A DNA stretch of 64,000 bases from Barnesiella propionica (GTDB taxonomy: Bacteria; Bacteroidota; Bacteroidia; Bacteroidales; Barnesiellaceae), in NCBI RefSeq assembly GCF_025567045.1, contig NZ_JAOQJK010000005.1:186001-250000 (forward strand), read 5' to 3'. Positions 16,899 through 25,000 of this stretch are shown here, one piece after another; the first letter of the stretch is position 1; each line of letters begins with the position of its first letter. The position numbers and the translations under genes were made by a program. The notes beneath the pieces were generated by a model. That model saw only the letters and a list, made by a program, of their open reading frames with translations, did not search any database and was not told the DNA's origin.

Positions 16899-18065
16899 TT
16901 AGCGTCCTACCTGTTTTTGCTGTTCGGCGTTGTAACGATCTCCCACAACCGGAATGGCAGCAACCGTATCTTCCAGTTCTCTCCATTCTTCAGGGGAGAG
17001 GGAAAATTCAAGTGTGCGCAGATTCTCTTCTAAATGCGCCAGTTTCGTCGTTCCGGGAATCGGCACGATCCACGGTGCTTTCTGCAACAGCCAGCCGAGG
17101 GCTACCTGAGCCGAGGTCATGCCCCGTGTACGGCCGAAGGCTTGCAGCGCGTTCACGATGCGCGTGTTGGCCCGCATCGCTTCCGGCTGGAAGCGCGGAA
17201 GAGTTTGACGATTGTCATTGTTCGGGTCGAAGACCGTGTATTCGTTGATGCAGCCGCCCAGAAATCCACGGTTAATCGGGCTGTACGGAACGAAACCGAT
17301 ACCCAGTTCCCGGCAGGCATCGAGTACACCGTTTTCCTCCACAAGCCGGTGCATAAGATGGTGTTCGCTTTGGATAGCAGTCAGCGGGCAGATAGCGTGT
17401 GCCTTACGGATGGTTTCGGCACTCACCTCGCACATCCCCCAATGCTGTACTTTGCCCTCTTTCATCAGGTCGGCAATGGTCGCTGCCACCTCTTCTGCCG
17501 GAGTGTTCGGATCGGCACGATGCTGGTAAAACATCGGCAAGGATTCGAGCCGCAGGCGTCGGAGCGATTCCTCGCAATAACGGCGAATGGTTGCCGGTTG
17601 GCTGTCCTGACGTCCCGTTCCCTTACCGTCGATGACTTCATGCCCGAATTTAGTCGTTACGCTGATCCGGCCCTTGAACTCGGACAACGCTTCACCGGCC
17701 AAATTTTCATTAGTCAGCGGGCCGTAGATGATTGCCGTGTCGAAGAGCGTCACGCCTCGATCTACCGCCTCGTGCAACAGCCGGATACATTGCTTCTTGT
17801 CCGGATGCTGGCTGCGGTTATAGGTCATACCCATCACGCCGAAACCGAGAGCAGACACCTCGAAGGCCGCCTTCCCCGTTCCCAATACGCGATGTCCTTT
17901 AATACGGGCGACGCCTGTATCATTGTTTCGTGATGTTTCCGGTTGTTTCGGCTCGGCAGCAAAAACCTTGTCGAGTCCGGCAGGCATAGCCAATGCTGCT
18001 CCCGCCAGTGCCGCCGTTTTAAGAAATCCACGGCGGCTGATGTTCATTTTATTATCTTCTTTCAT
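16899..18065 (-). CDS. Aldo/keto reductase with Tat signal peptide
   Basis: 388 residues. A canonical twin-arginine motif SRRGFLK (10-16) precedes a hydrophobic segment and a cleavage site near VFA-AEP. The mature part is an aldo/keto reductase barrel with the catalytic tetrad visible: FDTA (Asp), IIYG (Tyr), TTKFG (Lys) and QHRAD (His). These enzymes use NADPH, and export as a folded holoenzyme by Tat would carry the cofactor into the periplasm. Last gene of the operon M20 amidohydrolase-SDR-AKR, 18 bp after the SDR gene. Electron supply outside the cytoplasm is an open question. Confidence 0.9.
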   Translation of the reverse strand: MKEDNKMNISRRGFLKTAALAGAALAMPAGLDKVFAAEPKQPETSRNNDTGVARIKGHRVLGTGKAAFEVSALGFGVMGMTYNRSQHPDKKQCIRLLHEAVDRGVTLFDTAIIYGPLTNENLAGEALSEFKGRISVTTKFGHEVIDGKGTGRQDSQPATIRRYCEESLRRLRLESLPMFYQHRADPNTPAEEVAATIADLMKEGKVQHWGMCEVSAETIRKAHAICPLTAIQSEHHLMHRLVEENGVLDACRELGIGFVPYSPINRGFLGGCINEYTVFDPNNDNRQTLPRFQPEAMRANTRIVNALQAFGRTRGMTSAQVALGWLLQKAPWIVPIPGTTKLAHLEENLRTLEFSLSPEEWRELEDTVAAIPVVGDRYNAEQQKQVGR

Positions 18066-18083
18066 GGTTTTACGTTTTTGTGA

Positions 18084-18842
18084 TTAGTGAATAGAAAAGG
18101 CACCGTCCACCAAAAGGGCATGGCCATCCACGAAACTTGCCTGCTCGGAGCAGAGCCACAGGACGGCATTTGCTATCTCTTCGGGGTTACCAAGACGCCC
18201 GGCAGGAATATCACGTACCAACTCTTTCTCCAAATCCGGATTGCGCCGCATCAGTTCCTCTGCCATCGGCGTTCTGATGACGCCCGGACAGATGGCGTTA
18301 ATGCGGATGCCCTTTGCGGCATAATCGATAGCCGCGGTACGTGTCAGACCGATTACGGCATGTTTGCAGGCGATATAGGCTGCCTGTCCGGGAAATCCCG
18401 TCACACCACCCTGCGACGAGGTATTGACAATCGCTCCACCGCCCTGTTTCAACATCTGGAGAATCTCGTAGCGCATGCAGTTCCATACGCCTTTCAGATC
18501 GACAGCCACCGTGCGGTCGAACTCCTCGTCGGTAATCTCCGCCATCGGACGTTGCGGGGTTTGGATGCCCGCGTTGTTGTGTGCCGCATCGAGTCGGCCA
18601 TAGGTCATAACGATCCAGTCTATCATCGTCTTTACGGCTTGCGTGTCCGATACGTCGCAACGATACGAAACAGCCTTATAACCTTCCGAGTTTAATTTTT
18701 CGGCCTGCTCTTTCGGTTCGTTGATATCTACCAGAATAACCGTTGCACCGGCTTTTGCGAATCCTTCTGCACAAGCAAGACCGATTCCGGCTGCCGCACC
18801 AGTTACCATTGCTACTTTTCCATTCATTGTTTTTGTTTCCAT
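18084..18842 (-). CDS. Short-chain dehydrogenase/reductase (SDR)
   Basis: 252 residues, classical SDR size. Cofactor motif TGAAAGIG near the N-terminus, DVSD, NNAG, catalytic Ser in IVNTSSQGG and Y-x3-K in AYIACK, then PGVIRTPM. Aspartate in VDINEP after strand 2 points to NAD(H) preference. Cytoplasmic oxidoreductase of alcohols or ketones; substrate not predictable. It sits 5 bp after the M20 amidohydrolase. Confidence 0.92.
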   Translation of the reverse strand: METKTMNGKVAMVTGAAAGIGLACAEGFAKAGATVILVDINEPKEQAEKLNSEGYKAVSYRCDVSDTQAVKTMIDWIVMTYGRLDAAHNNAGIQTPQRPMAEITDEEFDRTVAVDLKGVWNCMRYEILQMLKQGGGAIVNTSSQGGVTGFPGQAAYIACKHAVIGLTRTAAIDYAAKGIRINAICPGVIRTPMAEELMRRNPDLEKELVRDIPAGRLGNPEEIANAVLWLCSEQASFVDGHALLVDGAFSIH

Positions 18843-18847
18843 ATTAT

Positions 18848-20335
18848 TTATTTTTGAGATGAATAATTCTTCTGTTGATAATCCAGTGCCGGTTTCCGAT
18901 CACCCAACAGAGGCTCGTACTTGAAATCTGTACCTCTGTCTTGTTGCATTTCTTGTTTGGCAGCAGCAATGAGTTCAGGATTCAGGAAGAGGTCGCATAC
19001 GGTAGTCGCTATGATTTCCGAAGCGACCAGTGCGCTCTGCACACCTAAAGAAGAACCGCTGGCCGCTACCGCTTGCCATGAATGTGCTGCCGTTCCCGGA
19101 ATCCAACCCATCGTGAATACGCCTACCGTCGGTACTACCCAACTGATGTCACCCACGTCGGTCGAAGCGTTCACCTCCTTTGCCGGATAGGGTGGAAAAA
19201 CAATGGTGGGATCGAGTGGCCCCGGATGTTCTAATGTCGAGGCAATCCCTTCGGCAAATTCCATTTGGCTCTTGTTCCAAAGAGGTAAGGATAGCGAGTT
19301 GAAATTCGTTGCCGCCACGTCTATCAACGTGTGGTTGACAAGCAACGGATAGCAGCCCGACGTAAGTTCATATTCGGCGGTGGTTTCCGTGGCGGTAGCC
19401 GCACCACGTGATATTTCCACAATTCGCCTCCATACCTCACGTGCCACTTGCGGATTGGCATGACGCACGGTCAGGTCGATCTCCGCGAAATCAGGAACCA
19501 CGTTGGAAGCCCGTCCACCGTTACTGATTATATAATGTATGCGTGTCTTGTCGGGAACATGCTCGCGCAGATATTCCACGGCTGTAGCCATTACCATCGC
19601 CCCGTCCAATGCCGACCGTCCGCGGTCGGGAGCGGCTGCGGCATGGGCCGATACGCCCCGGAAACGGAATTTGGTGCTGACACTTGCCATGTGGGGCGAG
19701 GAATAATAACCGTTGTAGTCAGTCGGATGCCAGTGCATTACGGCGTCCACGCCATTAAACAGCCCATCGCGTACCATATAAACTTTCCCGAAACCGCCTT
19801 CTTCAGCGGGACAACCATACAAACGGATTTCCCCGTGAACACCGTTTTCCTCCATCCATTGCCGGAGAGCGACTGCCGCGGCCACGGCTCCCGAACCTAT
19901 CAAGTTATGCCCACAGCCGTGCCCGTTGGTGTTATCCGCTCGGAAATGACGTATGCAGGTGGAATCCTGCGACAGACCTCCTAATGCATCATATTCGGCA
20001 AGCAGGCCGATGACAGGCCCTTCACCGTTCCGGTAACTCGCAACAAAGGCAGTCGGCATCCCGGCGACACCCGTCTGCACGGTAAATCCGGCGTCGCTCA
20101 AACGCTTTTGCAGGATAGTCGCACTCTTATGTTCCAGAAATCCCAGTTCGGCAAGTCCCCAGATAGCCGTTGCGTTGTCAGCCAACGGTTGCCGCTGGGC
20201 TTTGACCAGTTCGAGCAATCTGCTTTTCATCCTTTTTTCTTTTGGTGATGCTCCCATCGCAGTGTTTACTTGCAGCATACAAAGCAGGGCAAGCATTCCT
20301 ATGACAATTTCATTCTTAATTCTCATATTCTTCAA
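18848..20335 (-). CDS. Exported M20-family amidohydrolase (AbgB-like)
   Basis: 495 residues. A Sec signal peptide (about 1-29, ending NTAMGA) is followed by an M20 peptidase/amidohydrolase domain of the p-aminobenzoyl-glutamate hydrolase B type: GLLAEYDALGG, NGHGCGHNLIG (metal ligands), CPAEEGG (catalytic Glu) and HWHPTD. The dimerization domain begins near STKFRFRGVSAHAA. These zinc or manganese enzymes cleave amide bonds of acyl-amino acids. First gene of its operon, behind cassette copy 2. The substrate is not known. Confidence 0.88.
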   Translation of the reverse strand: MKNMRIKNEIVIGMLALLCMLQVNTAMGASPKEKRMKSRLLELVKAQRQPLADNATAIWGLAELGFLEHKSATILQKRLSDAGFTVQTGVAGMPTAFVASYRNGEGPVIGLLAEYDALGGLSQDSTCIRHFRADNTNGHGCGHNLIGSGAVAAAVALRQWMEENGVHGEIRLYGCPAEEGGFGKVYMVRDGLFNGVDAVMHWHPTDYNGYYSSPHMASVSTKFRFRGVSAHAAAAPDRGRSALDGAMVMATAVEYLREHVPDKTRIHYIISNGGRASNVVPDFAEIDLTVRHANPQVAREVWRRIVEISRGAATATETTAEYELTSGCYPLLVNHTLIDVAATNFNSLSLPLWNKSQMEFAEGIASTLEHPGPLDPTIVFPPYPAKEVNASTDVGDISWVVPTVGVFTMGWIPGTAAHSWQAVAASGSSLGVQSALVASEIIATTVCDLFLNPELIAAAKQEMQQDRGTDFKYEPLLGDRKPALDYQQKNYSSQK

Positions 20336-20357
20336 TTTAGTAGTTTCAATACTGTGG

Positions 20358-20414
20358 CAAAGTTAAAAAGAGAGCCCCGCAGCGTCTTTGCTGCGAGGCT
20401 CAAAATACTTTGTT
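20358..20414 (-). promoter_or_regulatory. Cargo cassette copy 2: palindrome and promoter
   Basis: Minus-strand TAACTTTG (20358-20365) is a perfect -7 box. The palindrome occupies 20372-20401 (GAGCCTCGCAGC ... GCTGCGGGGCTC) and is preceded by AACAAAGTATTTT; further upstream GAACTTCCC is also shared with copy 1. It separates the acetyltransferase stop from the M20 gene start. Confidence 0.72.
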
Positions 20415-20435
20415 GGGAAGTTCACTTCGTTAAAA

Positions 20436-20972
20436 TTACATGCCGGGTGTCTTTATATGTCTGATCACTCTGGCGGGATTTCCGGCAACAATAGTGTCAG
20501 GCTCTACATCGCGCGTAACGACACTGCCGGCTCCGACCACCGCATTCTCACCGACGGTAACACCCGGAAGAATGGTCGCGCCGGCTCCGATCCACGCCCG
20601 CCGGCAGATATGTACAGGCTTGCAGGTAATTACCGACCTATTTTCCAAATCGTGGTTATTGGAGATAAGTTGAACATTTGCGGCTATCTGGACGTCATCG
20701 TCGATAGTAATTCCTCCTGCCGACATCATCAGACAACCGGGCATAATGATTACATTGCTCCCGAATTTCACGTTGGCAGTCCGGACACCCGAAAACGGAG
20801 TTTCGATGCGACATCCCTCGCCGAGATTCGAGAACACTTTATGCAGCAGTTCATCGTACTCTTCGGTATCCGGCATCGTATGGTTCAACCGGAAGATATT
20901 TTGCCGCAACTCCTTTACTTTTGCCAGCTCCTCTGCTGTTTGATTCCGGCAGTCGATTCTCAATTCTTCCAT
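20436..20972 (-). CDS. Hexapeptide-repeat sugar O-acetyltransferase
   Basis: 178 residues. The C-terminal two thirds is a left-handed beta-helix of hexapeptide repeats (for example IDDDVQIAANVQL, WIGAGATILPGVTVGENAVVGAGSVVTRDV) with the catalytic His in SNNHDLE, as in maltose/galactoside acetyltransferases that use acetyl-CoA. A helical N-terminal part precedes it. Cytoplasmic. It follows the soluble flavodoxin gene by 4 bp and ends the first cargo operon. The acceptor is unknown. Confidence 0.88.
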   Translation of the reverse strand: MEELRIDCRNQTAEELAKVKELRQNIFRLNHTMPDTEEYDELLHKVFSNLGEGCRIETPFSGVRTANVKFGSNVIIMPGCLMMSAGGITIDDDVQIAANVQLISNNHDLENRSVITCKPVHICRRAWIGAGATILPGVTVGENAVVGAGSVVTRDVEPDTIVAGNPARVIRHIKTPGM

Positions 20973-20976
20973 AAAC

Positions 20977-21543
20977 CTACTTGCTTGCCTGTTTCGCCCA
21001 TTCTCCGGCTTGCTTTACACCTCCGTTAAGCAGCCGACCCTCTTTCCACACGATTTTCGGGTAGAGTTTCTTGAGTTGTTTTACACTGCCCGTTATCGAA
21101 CTTCCGCCGGAAGTGGCGAACGGAATGACGGTTTTACCGGAGAAGTCGTATTTTTCAAGGAACGTATTGACCGGACGCGGACATAAGTCCCACCAGATAG
21201 GATACCCCACGAATATCACGTCGTAATCTTTCGGTGCAACAGATTCTCCGCCCAATTCCGGGCGTGAGTTTTCGGTCGTCATTTCAACCGAGCTTCGGCT
21301 TTTCTTGTTGTTCCAATCGAGGTCGGCCGATGTGTAGGCTTTAGCGGGAGTTATCCGGTAAAGTTTACCGCCGGTTGCTTTGGCAATGGCATCCGCTACT
21401 TTTTCAGTTGTTCCGGTACAGGAGAAATAGGCGACAAGAATTTTCTTGTCCGATGACACATTGGTGTCCGTGACTTGTTGCTGCGCATTTGCCGCGCCGC
21501 TGAAACCGATAAGGCTCATAATTATCAATATTATATGTTTCAT
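20977..21543 (-). CDS. Exported soluble flavodoxin
   Basis: 188 residues. Unlike the other four it has a signal peptidase I type signal (SGAANAQ) and no lipobox Cys, so it would be free in the periplasm. Flavodoxin domain with AYFSCTGTTEKVA as phosphate loop, YPIWWD as aromatic loop and a GGVKQAGEWAKQ end. It overlaps nothing but sits 1 bp after the CMD-cupin gene, so the two are co-translated. Possible soluble electron shuttle for the anchored flavodoxins (inference). Confidence 0.88.
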   Translation of the reverse strand: MKHIILIIMSLIGFSGAANAQQQVTDTNVSSDKKILVAYFSCTGTTEKVADAIAKATGGKLYRITPAKAYTSADLDWNNKKSRSSVEMTTENSRPELGGESVAPKDYDVIFVGYPIWWDLCPRPVNTFLEKYDFSGKTVIPFATSGGSSITGSVKQLKKLYPKIVWKEGRLLNGGVKQAGEWAKQASK

Positions 21544-21544
21544 C

Positions 21545-22375
21545 TTATTTTAATTTTGAATATTCTTTATCACTTACAGGCTCAAGCCATTCGTTGTTGC
21601 TATTCTCGCCGGGAACCTCTATGGCAAGGTGGGAAAACCAACTGTCAGGTGCAGCTCCGTGCCAGTGTTTCACGCCGGCCGGAATGTGGATGGCATCGCC
21701 AGGTCGCAATTCGACCGCTTCTTTTCCCCATTCCTGATAATAACCGCGACCTCCCACGCATACGAGCGTCTGCCCGCCGCCTTTCGTGGCGTGGTGTACA
21801 TGCCAGTTGTTGCGGCAACCCGGCTCAAAAGTGACATTTACGACAGGCACGCCAGCCGTCACTACGGGCGCAACATAGCTTTGCCCTATGAAATACTTGG
21901 CATAGGCATCATTCGGCTTGCCAACCGGAAAAATGATGGTTTGTGCATATCCTTCGAGCGAACCGACTCTGGTACTATCGGCATTTTCAGTCCAAACCTC
22001 TTTTGCCATACGAAAAGCTGCCCATGCCTTGGGCCAGCCTGCATAGAAAGCGGCGTGGGTAAGGATTTCGGCCATTTCGGTTTTGGTTACTCCGTTTTTC
22101 TTTGCCGATTCGAGGTGATACTTGAACGAAGAATCGGTCAGTCCCTGCGACATGAGGGCGACCACCGTTACGATGGAGCGGTCGCGGAGCGAAAGGAGGT
22201 CATTGCGACTCCACACCTCCCCGAAAAGGATGTCGTCATTGAGGTGCGCGAACTCGGGGGCGAATTCGCCGAGCGCGTCACGTCCGGCTGTTTGCTTGAT
22301 TTTTACTTGTGATCTTGCCATGATTGGAAATATTAAAGTTAATAATAAAACCAATGAAGTTACTTTTGTTTTCAT
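21545..22375 (-). CDS. Exported carboxymuconolactone decarboxylase-cupin fusion protein
   Basis: 276 residues. A signal peptide (about 1-22, ending ARS) is followed by a CMD/AhpD-like helical domain (about 45-125; LRDRSIVTVVALMSQG, HAAFYAGWPKAWAAF) that lacks the CxxC redox pair of AhpD, and a C-terminal cupin (about 165-260) with metal ligands in NNWHVHH, a GRGYYQEWGKEAVELRPGD turn and IPAGVKHWHG. Similar fusions occur beside flavodoxin and aldo/keto reductase genes. First gene of the first cargo operon. Reaction unknown. Confidence 0.87.
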   Translation of the reverse strand: MKTKVTSLVLLLTLIFPIMARSQVKIKQTAGRDALGEFAPEFAHLNDDILFGEVWSRNDLLSLRDRSIVTVVALMSQGLTDSSFKYHLESAKKNGVTKTEMAEILTHAAFYAGWPKAWAAFRMAKEVWTENADSTRVGSLEGYAQTIIFPVGKPNDAYAKYFIGQSYVAPVVTAGVPVVNVTFEPGCRNNWHVHHATKGGGQTLVCVGGRGYYQEWGKEAVELRPGDAIHIPAGVKHWHGAAPDSWFSHLAIEVPGENSNNEWLEPVSDKEYSKLK

Positions 22376-22430
22376 ACCGTTTGATTTTAATTCTACTTTT
22401 TATGGAGATCGGCATTCGATTCCCGAATGC

Positions 22431-22485
22431 AAAAATACGAAACGAGCCTTGCAACGATTTTGCTGCAAGGCTCAAATTTATTTGT
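22431..22485 (-). promoter_or_regulatory. Cargo cassette copy 1: palindrome and promoter
   Basis: Minus-strand TATTTTTG (22431-22438) is a perfect -7 box. The palindrome at 22444-22473 (GAGCCTTGCA ... TGCAAGGCTC) is preceded by GACAAATAAATTT and GAACCTCCT. It lies between the araC stop (22499) and the CMD-cupin start. As RNA the palindrome would also make a 10-bp stem followed by a T-rich run, so it could terminate araC. Confidence 0.72.
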
Positions 22486-22498
22486 CAGGAGGTTCATT

Positions 22499-23311
22499 TC
22501 ACCAAGATGGAGCTGCCCCGTATGCCTCCTTGTATATTTTGGAGAAATGCGACAGATTCTTGAAACCTACGTCGAAGCAGGCTTCCGTAACTTTCTTTTT
22601 CCCCGACTTGATTAAGTCATGAGCTGCTTCGAGGCGCCGTTTGATGATCCATTTCTGGGGTGTCAGGTCGCTCACTTTGGCGAAATCACGTTTGAACGTG
22701 GCCAGACTGCGCCCTGTGTAGCTTGCGATTTCTTCCATCGACAGGTCGCACATGTAGTTCTCGTTCAGGTAATCAAGAATGTCTATTTTCCAAGGTTCGA
22801 CGAAATCGAACAGCGAAGCGTAAAGGTTCCTGTCCGTGTTGAGCAGGACATAGACACCTTCGATCATCTTCAATTTCAGAATATCTTCCGAAGGCTTCTC
22901 CCCGGCATCGAAATAAGGAACGACCGACTCGAACAGAGAGCAGATATCCAGTCGATTGTTCGGCAACACACGCAGACTTACCTTTTCACGCTTTGAATCA
23001 GCAGGAATGTCTTGGCGGTTGAGAGTCTGGTAAAACTCCCGAAGAAAAGCCCTTGAAAATTTCAACGTGATAGAGCGATAGGGTTCCCCATCCTTTACGT
23101 GTTTCTGTAACCACATCCTGTTGTCACGTCGCATGAAAGCGCAATCCCCCGGATGCAAAACCGTTTTCTTTCCACGTTCCTCGATTTCCAATTCTCCGGA
23201 ACACAGATAAATAAGCGTATGTTCCCGATTTTCATGGGCACATCCCCGGTCGTCAGTAAAATAACTCGCTATAAGCACATTCGAGCAATCGAATACATCA
23301 AGTTTTTCCAT
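22499..23311 (-). CDS. AraC-family transcriptional regulator
   Basis: 270 residues. N-terminal cupin-like effector domain (about 1-110; YLCSGELEIEERGK, LHPGDCAFMRRD), a linker, then two helix-turn-helix motifs (about 170-270; LSMEEIASYTGRSLATFKRDFAK and VTEACFDVGFKNLSHFSKIYKEAYG). First gene of the cargo and probably its local regulator; the repeated palindromic cassettes downstream are natural candidates for its binding sites. The effector is unknown. A minus-strand TATTTTTG at 23333-23340 is the likely -7 box. Confidence 0.92.
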   Translation of the reverse strand: MEKLDVFDCSNVLIASYFTDDRGCAHENREHTLIYLCSGELEIEERGKKTVLHPGDCAFMRRDNRMWLQKHVKDGEPYRSITLKFSRAFLREFYQTLNRQDIPADSKREKVSLRVLPNNRLDICSLFESVVPYFDAGEKPSEDILKLKMIEGVYVLLNTDRNLYASLFDFVEPWKIDILDYLNENYMCDLSMEEIASYTGRSLATFKRDFAKVSDLTPQKWIIKRRLEAAHDLIKSGKKKVTEACFDVGFKNLSHFSKIYKEAYGAAPSW

Positions 23312-23332
23312 ATTCTTAGCTTTTTATTTTTG

Positions 23333-23340
23333 CAAAAATA
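23333..23340 (-). promoter_or_regulatory. -7 promoter box of the cargo AraC gene
   Basis: Minus-strand TATTTTTG matches TAnnTTTG and lies 22 bp before the start codon, giving a very short leader. No palindromic cassette is present here, so araC may be expressed independently of the operons it is thought to control. Confidence 0.5.
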
Positions 23341-23446
23341 GCGCATTATTTTCAGTCGATGTTTGTTGTAAAGCTCATTTTAGCATCTAAGAATAATCTT
23401 TTATCCTTCGATTTTTGTACCTACATCACACCAAAATGAAGTATAA

Positions 23447-24988
23447 CTATCTCCTCATATATCTATTTCTTACCGTTTTTACCACCCGTAAAGCATGAAG
23501 TAAACATCTGCGTCGATAGGCTTCTTCCTCCTCATCAGGACTTCGGCCATCCCAAGGCAAATCGGAAGTAGAGCCACCCCCACCGGAGGAAATTGGTACT
23601 GGTTGCCCTCCGATAAGTGCATCGGCAACGGCAAAAATCAGGTTGCGAACCGATGGTACAGCCAACTGTTCGAGCAACGTATTCAGTTCGGATTCCAATT
23701 CTTGATTGATGTCGGAAAGAGATTGGTTCTCTCTTTTCAGTTGATAAAACTCGCCATAATCCGCCAGCACATTGCGCTGGGATGCTTCGACTTGCCGTGC
23801 CGCATCATTTCTGTATAGGGATTCTATTTTGCGGACAATCTCGGTGAATCGTTTTGCAATATGCTGGTTCTGACGCTCCACCCACTTGTCAGTACCGAAC
23901 AAAGGCACTTTCTCTGTAATTTGCGGTGGTGTGAAATCGACCTTGTGATTGCGGAACGGCTGGATAACTGAACGGATATTTGTCGCATCTCTGGTCAGCC
24001 TATCCAATTCCTGCTCCTTTACATGAAGTTTGCCAGCCTTGTCTTCAAGTTTGGACTGATATTCAGAAATCTGCTTCTGTATCTCGGCCTTCCAGGATTC
24101 ATATTCCCTAAGAGCCATTTTGCCGGAAGCCAAAGACTTGTCAATTTCTTCCAGTTGAGATTGATACTTGAATATCTGCGATTCCAGTTTCCGTATCATG
24201 GTTTGGAGTCCCTTGACAGCCTTTTCAGCCTGTTTTGCCTCTTTGGTCAGTTTGCGGATATAATCGCGCTTATGCAAATGTTGCACATTACGCCCATCAA
24301 TACTGTCCCCACGTTCAAGACCATATTTACTACCGACATCTTCATACAGGGAAGTGTGCATCTCTTTCAATATACGACCATATTCAAACCGGTCTTTCCC
24401 AAACTTTGCCGACCACATCACACACTCGCGTCCGCTTTTGGGACGGATGCCGACCGGAACAATCAGGGCATGGATATGCGGGCTGCTCTCGTCAAGATGT
24501 ACCTGAAACCCGACAATGTTTTCCTGTCCGTATCTGTTGGCGCACCAGTCATAGATGTCCTTCGCCCAATGTTCAATTTCCTTGCACCTATATAGATGAC
24601 TGTTGTCTGCGTCTTTCTCCATGTTGGCGGTCTGGTCTCCGAATGCCATCTCAAGTGTCCTGTCATGGTTGCCGCCGAAAACAAATTTAGCGCAACAATT
24701 CGGCTGGATCTTGCTGTCCGGTTTGAATGGCTTCCAATCCAAAGCGGACAACCGTTCCTGCAAACGGACTTCGAGCGGCTTCTCCTGATAGCCCAACGGA
24801 TGGATTTTCCCGTCAGGGCCAATCTCGAAATTCAGTTTCATTCTGGTCTTGTCGTAGTGGTTGGTTGGATCCTGATTCTTCCTGTCAATCTTCTCCTCGT
24901 TCCAACGCCGTTCGTTTTCGTTGGCCTCTGTCGTGCCGAATGACTTTACAGCCTCGACATGCATGGCCTGTTTTATGTCTGTATTCAT
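23447..24988 (-). CDS. MobV-type relaxase (Mob/Pre family)
   Basis: 513 residues. The relaxase core has the metal-binding and catalytic pattern HLDE (164-167) and SPHIHALIVP (HIH 171-173), with NHYDKTR near residue 43. A long coiled coil (about 235-350) and a charged C-terminal tail follow. MobV relaxases nick oriT and lead the transferred strand through a helper conjugation machine. The oriT-like region lies immediately upstream. This defines the element as mobilizable, not self-transmissible. Confidence 0.9.
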   Translation of the reverse strand: MNTDIKQAMHVEAVKSFGTTEANENERRWNEEKIDRKNQDPTNHYDKTRMKLNFEIGPDGKIHPLGYQEKPLEVRLQERLSALDWKPFKPDSKIQPNCCAKFVFGGNHDRTLEMAFGDQTANMEKDADNSHLYRCKEIEHWAKDIYDWCANRYGQENIVGFQVHLDESSPHIHALIVPVGIRPKSGRECVMWSAKFGKDRFEYGRILKEMHTSLYEDVGSKYGLERGDSIDGRNVQHLHKRDYIRKLTKEAKQAEKAVKGLQTMIRKLESQIFKYQSQLEEIDKSLASGKMALREYESWKAEIQKQISEYQSKLEDKAGKLHVKEQELDRLTRDATNIRSVIQPFRNHKVDFTPPQITEKVPLFGTDKWVERQNQHIAKRFTEIVRKIESLYRNDAARQVEASQRNVLADYGEFYQLKRENQSLSDINQELESELNTLLEQLAVPSVRNLIFAVADALIGGQPVPISSGGGGSTSDLPWDGRSPDEEEEAYRRRCLLHALRVVKTVRNRYMRR

Positions 24989-25000
24989 AATGTCCTCTCA

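Noticed and set aside
12645..22485. attC-like sites of an integron cassette array
   Set aside because: Hairpins head multi-gene operons, contain promoter boxes and lack integron core sites, and no IntI gene is present.
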